A DNA stretch of 64,000 bases from Plasmodium malariae (lineage: Eukaryota > Apicomplexa > Aconoidasida > Haemosporida > Plasmodiidae): positions 1,265,001 through 1,329,000 of the forward strand of contig NC_041779.1 of NCBI RefSeq assembly GCF_900090045.1, read 5' to 3'. Positions 1-10,700 of this stretch are shown piece by piece. The translations under genes were made by a program, and so were the position numbers. Positions within the stretch are counted from its first letter, which is position 1; each line of letters begins with the position of its first letter. The notes under the pieces are model-generated. The model had not been told where the DNA came from and searched no databases. It worked only from the letters and a program-made list of their open reading frames with translations.

Positions 1-177
1 TACTTCTCATCCGGTAAGAACCCTTGAAGATATAAAACGAACAACGCATAAATTTGTGTAAGTACAAATATACATGCATATGAATATGCGTAAAGGTAAC
101 TGTATACAGATATGAATAAATTTGCGCATATGTATTTGTTCATGCGAATATAAAATCAACACATGTTTTGATACGTA

Positions 178-236
<59 letters not shown>

Positions 237-345
237 CTTTTCCATTATATTGAGACACTATTCCCCTCCATTCATTTCCTTGCTACAGAAAAACATTAGC
301 AAATATATACTACAAAAAGCATTAGAAGAAATACCTGAAGGGTGA
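1..345 (+). CDS. 3' end of a gene running in from the left (two exons)
   Basis: Positions 1-13 look like the end of an exon and are followed by a good donor (GTAAGA at 14). A pyrimidine-rich stretch ending CTTGCTACAG closes the intron at 288. The exon at 289-345 continues in phase and ends in TGA. The joined C-terminal peptide reads TSHP then KNISKYILQKALEEIPEG, which has balanced composition, unlike the flanking spacer. The intron (14-288) holds a (TA)n tract. The family cannot be named from 22 residues. The exon join is inferred from splice signals and phase; the upstream gene lies outside the window. Confidence 0.55.
183..233. repeat. (TA)n microsatellite in intron
   Basis: About 50 bases of uninterrupted TA inside the proposed intron 14-288 of the gene entering from the left. 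It is likely to be length-variable between isolates. Confidence 0.9.
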
Positions 346-823
346 TAACACTGAACAGGAAAAACAAACTCAGTTCGATGTTGACCTTTTCCGTTGTATT
401 GTTACAAATCGATTGTGTGCAAAAGTATACGAAAAATTAAAAAAAAAAAAAAAAGAAAAAAAGCTATTATCTTCAAAAATGAGGTATAAGTATATAGTAC
501 TAGTTTAGTAAGAACCATAGCTCACTGAAACGACCTTAATCATTCTGTCAGCAAATACTTGAAATAATATATTCTCTCGTTGGGGGGTGGAAAAAGAAAA
601 AAGAAAATAAAGTGAATTGGTTGGAAGTGGAATATATATCAGTGTGAAGAGCAATATATATCAGCTTGAGGCGAAATATATATCAGCTTGAGGAGAAATA
701 TATATCTGCGTGAAGCGCAATATATATCAGCGTGAGGCAAAATATATATCTGCATGAAATGCAATATATATCAGCGTTAAGCCGCGTACATTGCAGTGCA
801 GCCAATGAAGAGGTGTAACAAAA
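346..823. other. Intergenic region upstream of the prohibitin-like gene
   Basis: No coding signal is seen. It contains an A-run near 440-455 and, at about 628-785, an imperfect tandem array just before the ATG at 824 (listed separately). It probably carries the terminator of the left-hand gene and the promoter of the prohibitin-like gene. No specific regulatory motif could be identified. Confidence 0.7.
628..785. repeat. Imperfect tandem array, period about 24 bases
   Basis: Six to seven imperfect copies share the core AATATATATCAGC followed by TTGAGG-like bases (GTGAGG, GTGAAG, ATGAAA variants). The array stops about 40 bases before the ATG of the prohibitin-like gene, so it lies in the promoter or 5' UTR. 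Confidence 0.8.
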
Positions 824-1675
824 ATGAGAAGGAATTTCCTCCCATTTCGAATTTACGTAAATTATTACCATTTGTACAGAACTTGCAGAAAGAATATTTC
901 TAATATTGAAAAAAATGTGCATATAAAAGAAGATGGGGGGGAAAATAAATTGAAAGTAGATAATAATATTATAAATGGTGTTAAACACTGTACAAAGGAA
1001 AAAGATATAAGAGTAAATAAGATACATGCTGATTATGTTGAAATAGATGGGGATATAGTAACTCGGAAAGATGTATCACCTGCAGATGATTTAACATCTT
1101 GTAAAAAAATAAAATTTCGAAGTTTGAAAAATTTTAATTTATTAGCAGGGTGTTTAATAACATCTTTATTTTTTTATTTTACCCTTAAGAAGGTACCAGA
1201 AGGATATATATGTTTAATTGAAAATAAAACAGATGGGACAGTGCTACCATACATATATGACGACTTGATGACTTTTTTTTTTAATCCTCTAAAGTATAGA
1301 ATAATTCTCATGCGAGTCATTCCAATACAAAAAAAATATATACATGTGTATGAAACGTTAGATAAAAAAAAAATTAAAGTAAAATTAGAAGTAAAAATGA
1401 AACCAAAAATTCCATTTGTTGTAGATATATATAGTTCTTTTGGGGCCAATTATAGTTCAGCATATGTAGAAAGAGAAATGAGCTTAGATATAGAAAATGT
1501 TATTAAAAATTATAATTTAGACACACTACTACAAACATGTGAAAAGTCATGTGATACACAAGCTACTACAGTAGATGATGTGGTTGATCAAATCATGGAC
1601 AGGTTTTATGACTGCTCTGTCTTTCACAAAATAACACTTCTGGATGTTTCCATACTATTCGAGGAGGTTAAGTAA
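824..1675 (+). CDS. Prohibitin-like (SPFH family) membrane protein
   Basis: A 283-residue protein. An N-terminal region of about 100 residues, basic and possibly a mitochondrial presequence, precedes one hydrophobic segment at residues 106-122 (NLLAGCLITSLFFYFTL). The SPFH/prohibitin-like domain follows, with the segments VPEGYICLIE, VIPIQKKYIHVYETLDKKKIKVKLEVK and ERE..LDIENVIKNYNLD. In this family such proteins form ring-like scaffolds in membranes, and prohibitins do so in the mitochondrial inner membrane. Plasmodium has PHB1, PHB2 and a divergent prohibitin-like protein; this resembles the divergent one, because the usual C-terminal coiled coil is missing. The start at 824 is the first ATG of the frame. 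The end GAGGAGGTTAAGTAATG contains donor-like GT sites and an AG lies near 1818, so a short extra 3' exon is possible but not shown. Confidence 0.75.
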   Translation: MRRNFLPFRIYVNYYHLYRTCRKNISNIEKNVHIKEDGGENKLKVDNNIINGVKHCTKEKDIRVNKIHADYVEIDGDIVTRKDVSPADDLTSCKKIKFRSLKNFNLLAGCLITSLFFYFTLKKVPEGYICLIENKTDGTVLPYIYDDLMTFFFNPLKYRIILMRVIPIQKKYIHVYETLDKKKIKVKLEVKMKPKIPFVVDIYSSFGANYSSAYVEREMSLDIENVIKNYNLDTLLQTCEKSCDTQATTVDDVVDQIMDRFYDCSVFHKITLLDVSILFEEVK

Positions 1676-2946
1676 TGATGAGAAGAAAGATATGTGTAGC
1701 AGTGTAGGATGCAATTTATATGTAAAGGGGGTACATCACAAAAATGAAGCAGTGAGGGCAAAAAAAAAATAAAAAAAATTGCAGCGTAATGTCATCCGAT
1801 ATCTGCCCCCATTATAGGAACGTTTGATTGAATTGTTTTTTTTTTTTTATTATACTTAATTTTAATATATTGTATTTAATTTTATTATTTTGTATTTAAT
1901 TCTATTAATTGTATTTAATTTTATTATATTGTATGTAATTTTATTATTTTGTATTTAATTCTGTTGATTGTATTTAATTTTATTATATTGTATGTAATTT
2001 TATTATTTTGTATTTAATTCTATTAATTGTATTTAAGTTTATTATATTGTACTGTAATATATTTTTTTATTTTTATTTATTTTTTTTTTTTTTTTCCTAT
2101 TTATGTTCATATAGCTTTTTTTTTTTTTTTTGTTATTCATACGAAATAGAGCTAGCTATTTCGTGCATTATTTTATAACATCTTTTTATGTATATGCTTT
2201 AATTTGCTGCCAATATTGCTACACTATAGTTCATAATGTATTTTCAATTCTTCTATTTTCATTGTTGAAAGTATGGTGAGTACTTTATAAAAAGCAATTT
2301 TGGCATTTTAGAAAACGTCATGAGATCGCCTTTAATTAAGCTTCACATGTGCGCAAATAGGTATCTATATGTATATCTTTATTTGTACGGGTACATATAC
2401 ATATGTATTTATGTATGTATGTATGTATAGGCACACTCGATCGAGTGTATTTGAGATGCTTCGCATTAAAAAAAAAAGCTTCATAACGACATAGCAACAT
2501 AACTACAAAATAAAAAAACATTTAAAAATGCCTTTTAAAATTCTTTAAAATGATTAAAAATAAAGCTAAAAACAAGTAAACAAATTTAAAAATGTGTATA
2601 GTCTATGTGGTTAGATAATATTAATTCAGAGAGGTGTCTATAATTATTTACATATATATATATATATAAAAAAAAAAAAAAAAAAAAAAAATTAAATTAC
2701 GTGCAAATATTTTTACCTTTTTTTAACCCTACGGAGAAATTTCTTCCTTTTTAAGAATTTACCTGACCTGCTCATACTATTAACTGTCCATATGTTAGCC
2801 ATTTTTAATAATGTTTAATTATTCACCTGACCTGTTCATATTAATATCATTAATCTTCTTTTTCAAAACGGAAACACATTTTTTAATGCATTTTTACAAC
2901 ACCCTTCTTATTAACAATTTTCAATCCTTGTTCTTCCTCATTTGTT
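1676..2946. other. Convergent intergenic region
   Basis: Lies between the 3' ends of the prohibitin-like gene (+) and the CDGSH gene (-). It holds an AT-rich minisatellite (1851-2053), T-runs near 2076-2132, a (TA)n/A-run near 2652-2691 and a short GTAT array near 2405-2430. No coding exon was supported. Confidence 0.7.
1851..2053. repeat. AT-only minisatellite of TATTTAATTYTATTA type
   Basis: Repeats of TTTAATTTTATTATATTGTA and TTTAATTCTATTAATTGTA alternate with a higher-order period of roughly 55 bases. The array is unusual in being regular although almost purely A/T. It lies 3' of the prohibitin-like gene. Confidence 0.75.
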
Positions 2947-3225
2947 TTAATACGAATTTGCACTGTTGTTCCTTCTTATTTCTAAGAGTAAAGGACCGCA
3001 AACTATTCCTTGTTGTTGCAATTTTTGATGAGTATTATCACAATATGGGAAATTATTTGATTTCCAACACCTGCACACTGATATTTTTCTGGATTTTTTT
3101 GATGGAGGATAAAATGTTTCAACATGTACTGCTTTAAAATTTCTTATGTTTAATATATCTCCCTTTTTTCTAATAATATCACAATTTTTTTCTTTCAGAA
3201 AAAAATTCCCCATCCTTATTTTCAT
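2947..3225 (-). CDS. CDGSH-type iron-sulphur domain protein
   Basis: A 92-residue reading frame from the ATG at 3225 to the TAA at 2947. The C-terminal half carries the CDGSH signature: CRCWKSNNFPYCDNTH has the C-x-C ... S-x3-P-x-C-D-x-x-H spacing, that is the three-Cys, one-His ligand set for a 2Fe-2S cluster. GPLLLEI follows, as in CISD1/CISD2. In this family the proteins sit on mitochondrial or ER membranes and take part in iron-sulphur and redox handling. The usual Gly after Cys-Asp is Asn here. No membrane anchor is visible in the 92 residues. The ATG is preceded by a possible acceptor (TGTGTAG), and a phase-compatible upstream exon around 3332-3364 (beginning SMVYKKGLTEV) is conceivable, so the N-terminus is uncertain. 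Confidence 0.7.
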   Translation of the reverse strand: MKIRMGNFFLKEKNCDIIRKKGDILNIRNFKAVHVETFYPPSKKSRKISVCRCWKSNNFPYCDNTHQKLQQQGIVCGPLLLEIRRNNSANSY

Positions 3226-3251
3226 CTACACATATGTATGTAATACAAAAA

Positions 3252-3284
<33 letters not shown>

Positions 3285-4085
3285 CGTTTTTCACAATTTA
3301 AATATCGTATTGTTTTGTTTACATCAAATACCACTTCAGTTAGTCCTTTCTTATAAACCATTGACTGAGTTAGAACAAATTTGTTATGTTTAAATGAAAA
3401 AATTTACCCTTCATATTTTTTAAGCAGCAATTTTTAATAATCAAATCTGACTTTTTTTTTTTTTTTTGTATGTGTGCGTATGCAAGGGTTAATGAATAAT
3501 TATTATTTCTTCATTCCTTCAATCTTGCGCTTCTTATTGCAGTAACTTCTTATGGACCTTTTTTATTCTGTTACTCCGTCTATTATTTTTTTTTTTAAAA
3601 TAAAGCGGATAACAGTTGTCGTAAGTACAGTTTTCTATTTCCAGAAAAAAGGATGTATATTAAAGTGCAAATATGTATAAACATATACACACATACATAC
3701 GTATGTATGTACATATGCGTTTACTTTCTTTTTGGATTTCAGAACAATTCAGTAAAGTATAATTTACGCTGACGTAAAATTCTTTGAAAGCAAAAAATTT
3801 TTTCCACTAATATTATAATAATAATAATAAATAGCCTTAATTCTAGTTGAAACTTTAGGCTAATTTTATTTTTTTCTTTTTTCAAAAAATGCAAAAAAAC
3901 GATACAAAGAAGAATTATATTACAATTTTATAAATTATCCTTTTCCTAAAGCACAACTCATTTTTGTAAAAATGACTTATATTAGTAAACGATATACAAA
4001 ATCGAAAATTTTAAAGCTTTAAAACTGGGTATTATGGTGATACAGTCTAATAGATTCAAGTATACTTCAATTATGTTTTAATTTA

Positions 4086-4088
<3 letters not shown>

Positions 4089-4122
<34 letters not shown>
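4089..4122. repeat. Poly(A) run of about 34 bases
   Basis: Uninterrupted adenines in the SAR1 upstream region; one of the longest homopolymers in the window. Confidence 0.9.
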
Positions 4123-4125
<3 letters not shown>

Positions 4126-4259
4126 GTAAGAAAAATATAAAATGGACAATGTACGTACATTAAATCCTTAGATGGAAAATTATTACCAATGCTAAAGTGA
4201 CGCGTTAACAGGAAAAAGTAAAACTTAACGTAAAAATATATATATTACATAAAAACAAA

Positions 4260-4380
4260 TATGTATGTATATAATGTATATGTATGTATATGTATGTATA
4301 TGTATGTATATGTGTGTATATAATGTATATAATGTTTATGTATGTATGTATGAATGTATGTATATGTATGCATATGTATG
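4260..4380. repeat. GTAT/GTATAT repeat block
   Basis: Repeated TATATGTATG units about 1 kb upstream of the SAR1 start. Low complexity, no coding signal. Confidence 0.8.
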
Positions 4381-4861
4381 TTTATACGTAAATATACCCA
4401 ACACACATACGTTATAGTGCCATTTCAAGTAAAAAAATTTATCGTTTTTGAAATAAAAAAAAATTTCGCAAATTGTGAATTTTCATATCTCGTTAAAAAA
4501 AATACTGGGAGAAAAAAAAAAAAGAATTTTCTTAAAAAAGAAATTAAAATTTTTTGTCAATTATATGTTACATGTAAATATTATCCATATGCATTGTTAC
4601 ATTATATATATATATCATATGTTTTGTATTATTATCACTTCATTATACCTATGCATTTAAAACGCGGGTATTAATATTACATACATATTTATACATATAT
4701 ATAATACATATATAAGTACTTACAAAGCGATACGCATTTGTAAAAATGCGAACATCTTTTTAACAAAATTAAAAATAAAATTGATGTGGATTTCTAATTT
4801 TATCATTGACATGGTTTTATATTACATTTTAGTAACAATGACAAATTAAATTTGCATCTTC

Positions 4862-5000
4862 TTTTACCTTTCTTTTTCCTTTTTCGTTTGCTTTTTCCTT
4901 TTCTTTTGCTTTTTCCTTTTCCTTTTCTTTTGCTTTTTCCTTTTCCTTTTCTTTTGCTTTTTCCTTTTCTTTTGCTTTTTCCTTTTCTTTTTCCTTTTTT
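4862..5000. repeat. Polypyrimidine CTTTTCCTTTT / CTTTTGCTTTTT array
   Basis: A strand-asymmetric C/T tract with regularly spaced TTTTGC. It lies about 240 bases upstream of the SAR1 start codon, so it may be in the promoter or 5' UTR. Confidence 0.85.
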
Positions 5001-5236
5001 TATTTTTTTTTATTTTTATAACCATTCCACCATCCAATGGAAATATTGAAAAATTATAAATCACTGTGACAAAATAAAGCTTTTATTTTTGTTTTTATAT
5101 AGATTTTCATTTTATTTTTATTTTTTAAGTGATTGAATAAATGTTGTAAAAAAAAAAAAAAAAAATATAATAATAAAATAAAAACATAAGTTACAGATTA
5201 AGATAACATAAAGTATTGACTACAAAAGAAATAAAA

Positions 5237-5893
5237 ATGTTTATCATAAATTGGTTAGTTAAAAAAAAAGAAAAAACCATATACACACAAAGGCAAAATA
5301 TTATATATATATATGAAGTCTCTTGGTCATTCAAATTGTTTTTTTTTTTTTTTTTTGTTTTTTTATTTTTGGTTCATTAATTATTAACATTTTTGTTGTA
5401 CGTTTTTTTTTTTTTTTTTTTTTTCCACGTTTTGGTTTTCTTTGTATATATCATAAATACCTAACACTTAAAAACTTTTTAGGTTTAGAGATATTTTAGC
5501 ACATTTAGGATTATCACAAAAGAGTGCAAGAATTTTATTTTTAGGTAACATTACTATGTGTTTATGTGTATGTCTATATATGTATATGTGTATATATGTA
5601 TATGTGTATATATGTATATGTGTATATATGTATATGTGTATATATGTATATTTGTATATATGTATATGTGTATATATGTATATTTGTATATATGTACATA
5701 CGTATTTATGTATATATACATGTGTATAATTCGAATTTTAAACGAGTTGTAAAAAGGGCTTTACAAATGATTTATTACACAATACGTAACTTATGTGTCT
5801 TAATGGGTTCGTAAATAATGCATAAACTTATTTACGTATGTATGCACATACGTGTGTATATAAGCATACGTACACATAGATACATATGCGTAC

Positions 5894-5954
<61 letters not shown>

Positions 5955-6512
5955 CATGCCTTGTTTTTCTCTGTATATGTGTGTACATTTGTAAATACGT
6001 ATTTTACGATGATAGGCCTAGATAATGCCGGTAAGACAACGTTACTGCACATGTTAAAGGATGATAGAGTCGCTCAACACGTTCCGACTCTACATCCACA
6101 TTCTGAAGAATTAGTTGTTGGTAAAATAAGATTTAAAACATTTGATTTGGGTGGACATGAAACGGCAAGGAGAATATGGAGAGATTATTTTGCAGCAGTG
6201 GATGCTGTTGTATTTATGATTGATACAACTGATAGATCAAGATTTAGTGAAGCTAGAGAAGAATTAAAACATTTATTAGAAACAGAAGAGTTAAGTAATG
6301 TACCATTTGTTGTTTTAGGGAATAAAATTGATAAACCTGATGCAGCAAGTGAAGATGAATTAAGGCAACACTTAAATTTATTTTCGAATGTAACTGTTAA
6401 TAATATGAAAGGAAATTCAGGAGTAAGACCCGTAGAGTTATTTATGTGCAGTGTTATAAGAAGGATGGGCTATGCTGCTGCCTTTAAATGGATATCGCAG
6501 TTTCTAACGTAA
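5237..6512 (+). CDS. SAR1: SAR1, small GTPase of COPII vesicle coat
   Basis: Exons 5237-5253, 5483-5544 and 6016-6512 join in phase to 191 residues. Exon 1 is only 17 bases (MFIIN plus part of W). Exon 2 supplies [20 protein letters not shown]. Exon 3 begins inside the P-loop, giving GLDNAGKT, then the switch region [20 protein letters not shown] (switch II), NKID (guanine specificity) and the C-terminal helix ending KWISQFL. Donors are GTTAGT and GTAACA; acceptors are TTTTTAG and GATGATAG. SAR1 is the GTPase that starts COPII assembly at ER exit sites. The N-terminal amphipathic helix that inserts in the ER membrane is encoded by the two tiny exons, so an exon-3-only model would lose it and the P-loop glycine. 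Intron 2 (5545-6015) holds long TGTATA and TA repeats. Confidence 0.95.
5560..5725. repeat. TGTATATGTGTATATA array in SAR1 intron 2
   Basis: About 150 bases of alternating TGTATA units in the second SAR1 intron. It produces long frames of Tyr/Val/Cys/Ile that are not coding. Confidence 0.85.
5897..5951. repeat. (TA)n microsatellite in SAR1 intron 2
   Basis: About 54 bases of uninterrupted TA, 65 bases before the exon 3 acceptor. Confidence 0.9.
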
Positions 6513-6891
6513 TGTATGTATACCTCCATTTTGAAAATCGCGTATTTATGAGCGCATACATAATAGATACGTATAAACACATATATATATATATGTATAC
6601 CTGTGCACATATGTTCTTACGTTTATGCATGTGATACATGCGTTTTATTGTATACATACGTATATGTATTTATGTGTATATATATTCATATGTGTGTCTA
6701 TATGCACAGTTATGTACAGATAATTGCATGTATAACCGATATGTTTTATGTGTACGAAAGGAAAAAGGGTAAAATATATTGTGAAAAAAAAAAAATTAAC
6801 TTCATTCTTTTTTTTTTTTTTTTTTTTTTTAAAAAAGGAATTTTTGTCTAATTTATTTAAATACTGAGAATATATCTACAATTTTTGGTTT

Positions 6892-6923
<32 letters not shown>

Positions 6924-7684
6924 CTAATATACGAACGTATACATTTATATATATATATATATATACTAATATACGAACATATACATATATATATATATAC
7001 TTATATATGCACATATACATATATTTATATGTTGTATGTTATAAAAAAACACAGAAACAAGAATATTTATTTTGAAATGTATTGATTTTAAACTTTAATT
7101 TTCAACAAATAAGTTTTTAAGTGTAAAATTGTAAAAAAATAGGAAGTCAAAATAATGTGGGTGCATACGCATATGTATATATTTTATATCCTTCGCGAAG
7201 ATGTATTTGATTAGGTCCTCAAAAAAAATTACTAATAAGATTAATGTATTTTCAAGCATTTTCGCGATCCGTCCTCTTAATTATTTAAAGCATTAACAAA
7301 AAATAAAAAAAATACATGTACATTCATATATATATTCACTTATGTATGTATGAATGTACATGTTTATGAACGCACAAATGGCTAGCTAACTGGTTTAGAG
7401 TTTTTTTTTGCTTGTGTGTGCAGGCAGAAGGCCGTGGGACAACATTCCCAAAAATGTGGCACAATCCAACATGAGTGAGAATTATGCACACATATATATA
7501 TGCATACATACATATAATGTATTTTGTTTGGTATTATGTGCACATATGGATATACACATATATGAAATATAACGTGGGAAAATGCAGCAAAAATATATTA
7601 CTGCAAAAGTTTTAGTCCATTTTGATTACTTCCTCGTGGATCCTCTTTTTGCTCTCATAAATATTTTTTTATGTTCAATCGAGC
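6513..7684. other. Convergent intergenic region
   Basis: Lies between the ends of SAR1 (+) and the giant WD-like gene (-). It holds two TA-rich blocks (6894-6925, 6945-7000) and a T-run near 6808-6830. No coding signal. Confidence 0.75.
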
Positions 7685-7748
7685 TTAACCATAAAAAATA
7701 ACTTTTTCCCGGTTTTTCAGATTTTCCACAATTTCCTGTACACGCAAG

Positions 7749-7779
<31 letters not shown>

Positions 7780-10700
7780 GTAACGTGAACTAAAACGCCT
7801 GAACAAGACATAAATTATGTCAACGCAGGCGCAAATATATTTAGTTGTAATTTAAGTACACATACACGTGTATATGTACGCACGAATATATATATATGTA
7901 TGTATATTCATGTACATATGTGAGTGCACGTGGACGGAATGAAGCCCCGTTGTTTATTAGAACATTTTCCCTCCTTTTTTCACAAGAACAAGATATGAAT
8001 AAAAGTTTTACCATATAGTCTTCCTTGGAATGATAACTCTTTTCATTATTTGGCCATAACTCATACATTTTATTCAATAAGGAATAATCCACCTTGTACC
8101 CACCCCTATATCCACTTATATTTGAAGTATTAAATAAATTTTTTTCTGTTTCCTTTGTATGCTTATTCAGAGTACTTTCTTCTATTTTAACACCTCTTAT
8201 GTTAAAGTACTCATTGTATATATATTTGTGCATGTCAAAATTTTTTAAACTATGAAAATTAATGGAATTGTAAATATCAAATAGTTTTTTGTTGTAAAAA
8301 CCAACTGAATAATTTTTAAAGCACGTAATAGGAGTACATTGAAAATCGTCTTCCTTAATTTTTATTTTATTTTTCATATATTTCGGTACTGGAATATAAT
8401 ATTCATTTTGTAGAATATGTTGAAAAATATGATAAGTAATATCCTTGCTTAGGAACAGCAACTTTCTTTTTTTAAATTTGGTTAGCAGTTCATCGTAATT
8501 AAATGGTCTGTCACTATGATAGGTGTCTTTATCAAAGTTTCTACTCCTACTTTCTCTGTACACACTATTATTGTAAGTTCTTCTCAATCTTACAAATAAA
8601 TCTTCTCCTAAATGATTGTTCAAGTTATTGTTAACATGTAGTGGATTATTAACAAATGTAACATCATTTTTTTTGTATGCGCTACTCATTTTTTCTTTAT
8701 TTTTCCCGTTCTTTTCGTTGTCCTTTCCCCGTTCAGGTACTTTTTCAAACACAGCGTGCGATTCTCTTTCCATGTGTTCTGCTTCTACCATTTGTTCTGC
8801 CTCTACCGTGTGCACCATTTTTTTCTTTTTTTTTTGCTTTTCTTTTTTCTTTTTATACATAAATAGAATATGTTCATCATAAATGTGCAACTTGTTCATC
8901 TCCCTCTTCAACAAATCGTTGTTATTAAAAAATAGTACAGTGTCTAGGAGAAATTCATACGAATTTATGTACGTATTATACTGACTTTTATTATTATAAT
9001 CCTTCTTGTAAAGACAAAAACAAATAGGTGTTTCGTAAAAAAAAAAATTTTTTACAGATACGCACTTATCTAGTTCTTTACAAACATGAATGAAAAAACG
9101 TTTCACTAATTTTTTATCAGATTTTGTTTTTCCATTTCCAAATTTTATTTTTTGCATACTACTTAAAATGTAATATATTCCCTTTTCATTATATACATCC
9201 ATTAGCTCTTTCAAATTATATGCATCTCTTAACGTTGACAAGGTAAACTTTTGCTCTGTTTTTCCTTTATCATATAACTGATCTTCTATCTCTATATCCT
9301 TCACTAATTCTTCAATTTTTGAGTATTTCACCACCCTATCATTTCTAAATACATTGTCATCATTCTGATGATAACTGTTACATAATTCCCCTGATTGTTC
9401 TTCTACATTACCGTCTTGTGTAATAAAATTATTGAAGGCACTATTATTGCTCCTAACACTGTCCTGCTCATTCAGTTCGGAAGAGAAATTCATCTGTGTA
9501 TTTTGGTTCTGATCATATGCTCCATTAATGTTACTGTAACTGTCTTTGAGCTCGTCTAATGGGAAAACTTTGCTGTTAAAGGAATTACCATAATTATGTT
9601 GGATTTTTCTGGAAGGTTTGTCCCCCCCAATGGACAGCTTCCCTCCCCAGTCATTGGTTGTATTTAGTTTGCAATCATGTTTATCTTTCAATTTGTCCAG
9701 GAGGAATTTATAAAAATTAAAAGACTGATTATAAAATATTTTACTGTGATCGTATGCTTGAGTTTTTGCTAAAATTCTAAATGACTGGAAATTGGGTGAA
9801 TAATTTGCAAAAGGGTAACTATCCTGTATATATTTGTGTACCATGTTATCTGTTATATCATAAGCTGAATATTTTAAATCAGCTAAGGTTTGAACATAAA
9901 AGAAATTATGATAATGAAAAGAACAAAAAGCATATTTTATTTCCTTAAACATGTTTCTTTTTAAATAATTCAAATTTATAAAACTGCATTTATTTTTAAA
10001 TTGTGTCTGTATTACTTCCTTTTTATATTCATCTTTAATGTTATGTTTGGAAAATAATTCAAGCGTATTATTTTTTGAGTAAAGCGTTACACTCTCACGG
10101 CAGAGGGATGAAGATGCGCCCTTTCTGTTCTTACCAAGTGCTTTAATTTTTCCGTTCCTTTTGTCCGTCCTTTTGCTTTTTGTTGCTTTCCCTTTTTCGT
10201 ATCTGTTCAAGCTCCCTTTCCCACTTCTTCCTCCTTCTCTACCTTTGCTGCACCCGTTTTTCATTCCTCCTATGCATTGGAAATCCAAACAGAATGGCCC
10301 TATTCTCTCACGTTTATCGACTCCTCTTCCACAATGACTGTAGTCCTTTTCCGAGTTAACCTTTGTCTGTTCACATACGTCCATTCCTTTATTAGCAAGA
10401 GGTTTATGATTATACTGCGGCGAACTATAAATAGTTATACCGCTGTTCAAATTATGTCTATTTAGTCTCTCCCCTTCACTTGCATTTTTCCCCTCATTAT
10501 TAACTAATGTATTTCCCTCCTGAATAGTGCTGATATGTTCAGAAGGGGTTCTCATTATTATAGCGTCCTTATTTCCCATGTGTACATCAAAGTCGATTAT
10601 ATGTTGTTTGAAAATAGACATGTCACCATTTGATGATGAGTATATATTTTTATCACCCATTTTTTCCTGACTGTTCAGGCAATTGGAAAAAATGGTTGAA

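Larger units (their letters stand above)
3226..5236. other. Divergent intergenic region between CDGSH gene and SAR1
   Basis: About 2 kb that must hold both promoters. It contains T- and A-runs (near 3259-3284, 4089-4122), a GTAT-rich block at about 4260-4380 and a polypyrimidine repeat at 4862-5000. Open frames here are products of these repeats. A small upstream exon of the CDGSH gene may lie near 3332-3364. No motif could be assigned as a promoter element. Confidence 0.6.

Noticed and set aside
4354..4674. 106-residue + strand frame upstream of SAR1
   Set aside because: It begins in a GTAT repeat and is Lys/Tyr/Ile-rich, with no splice context linking it to SAR1.
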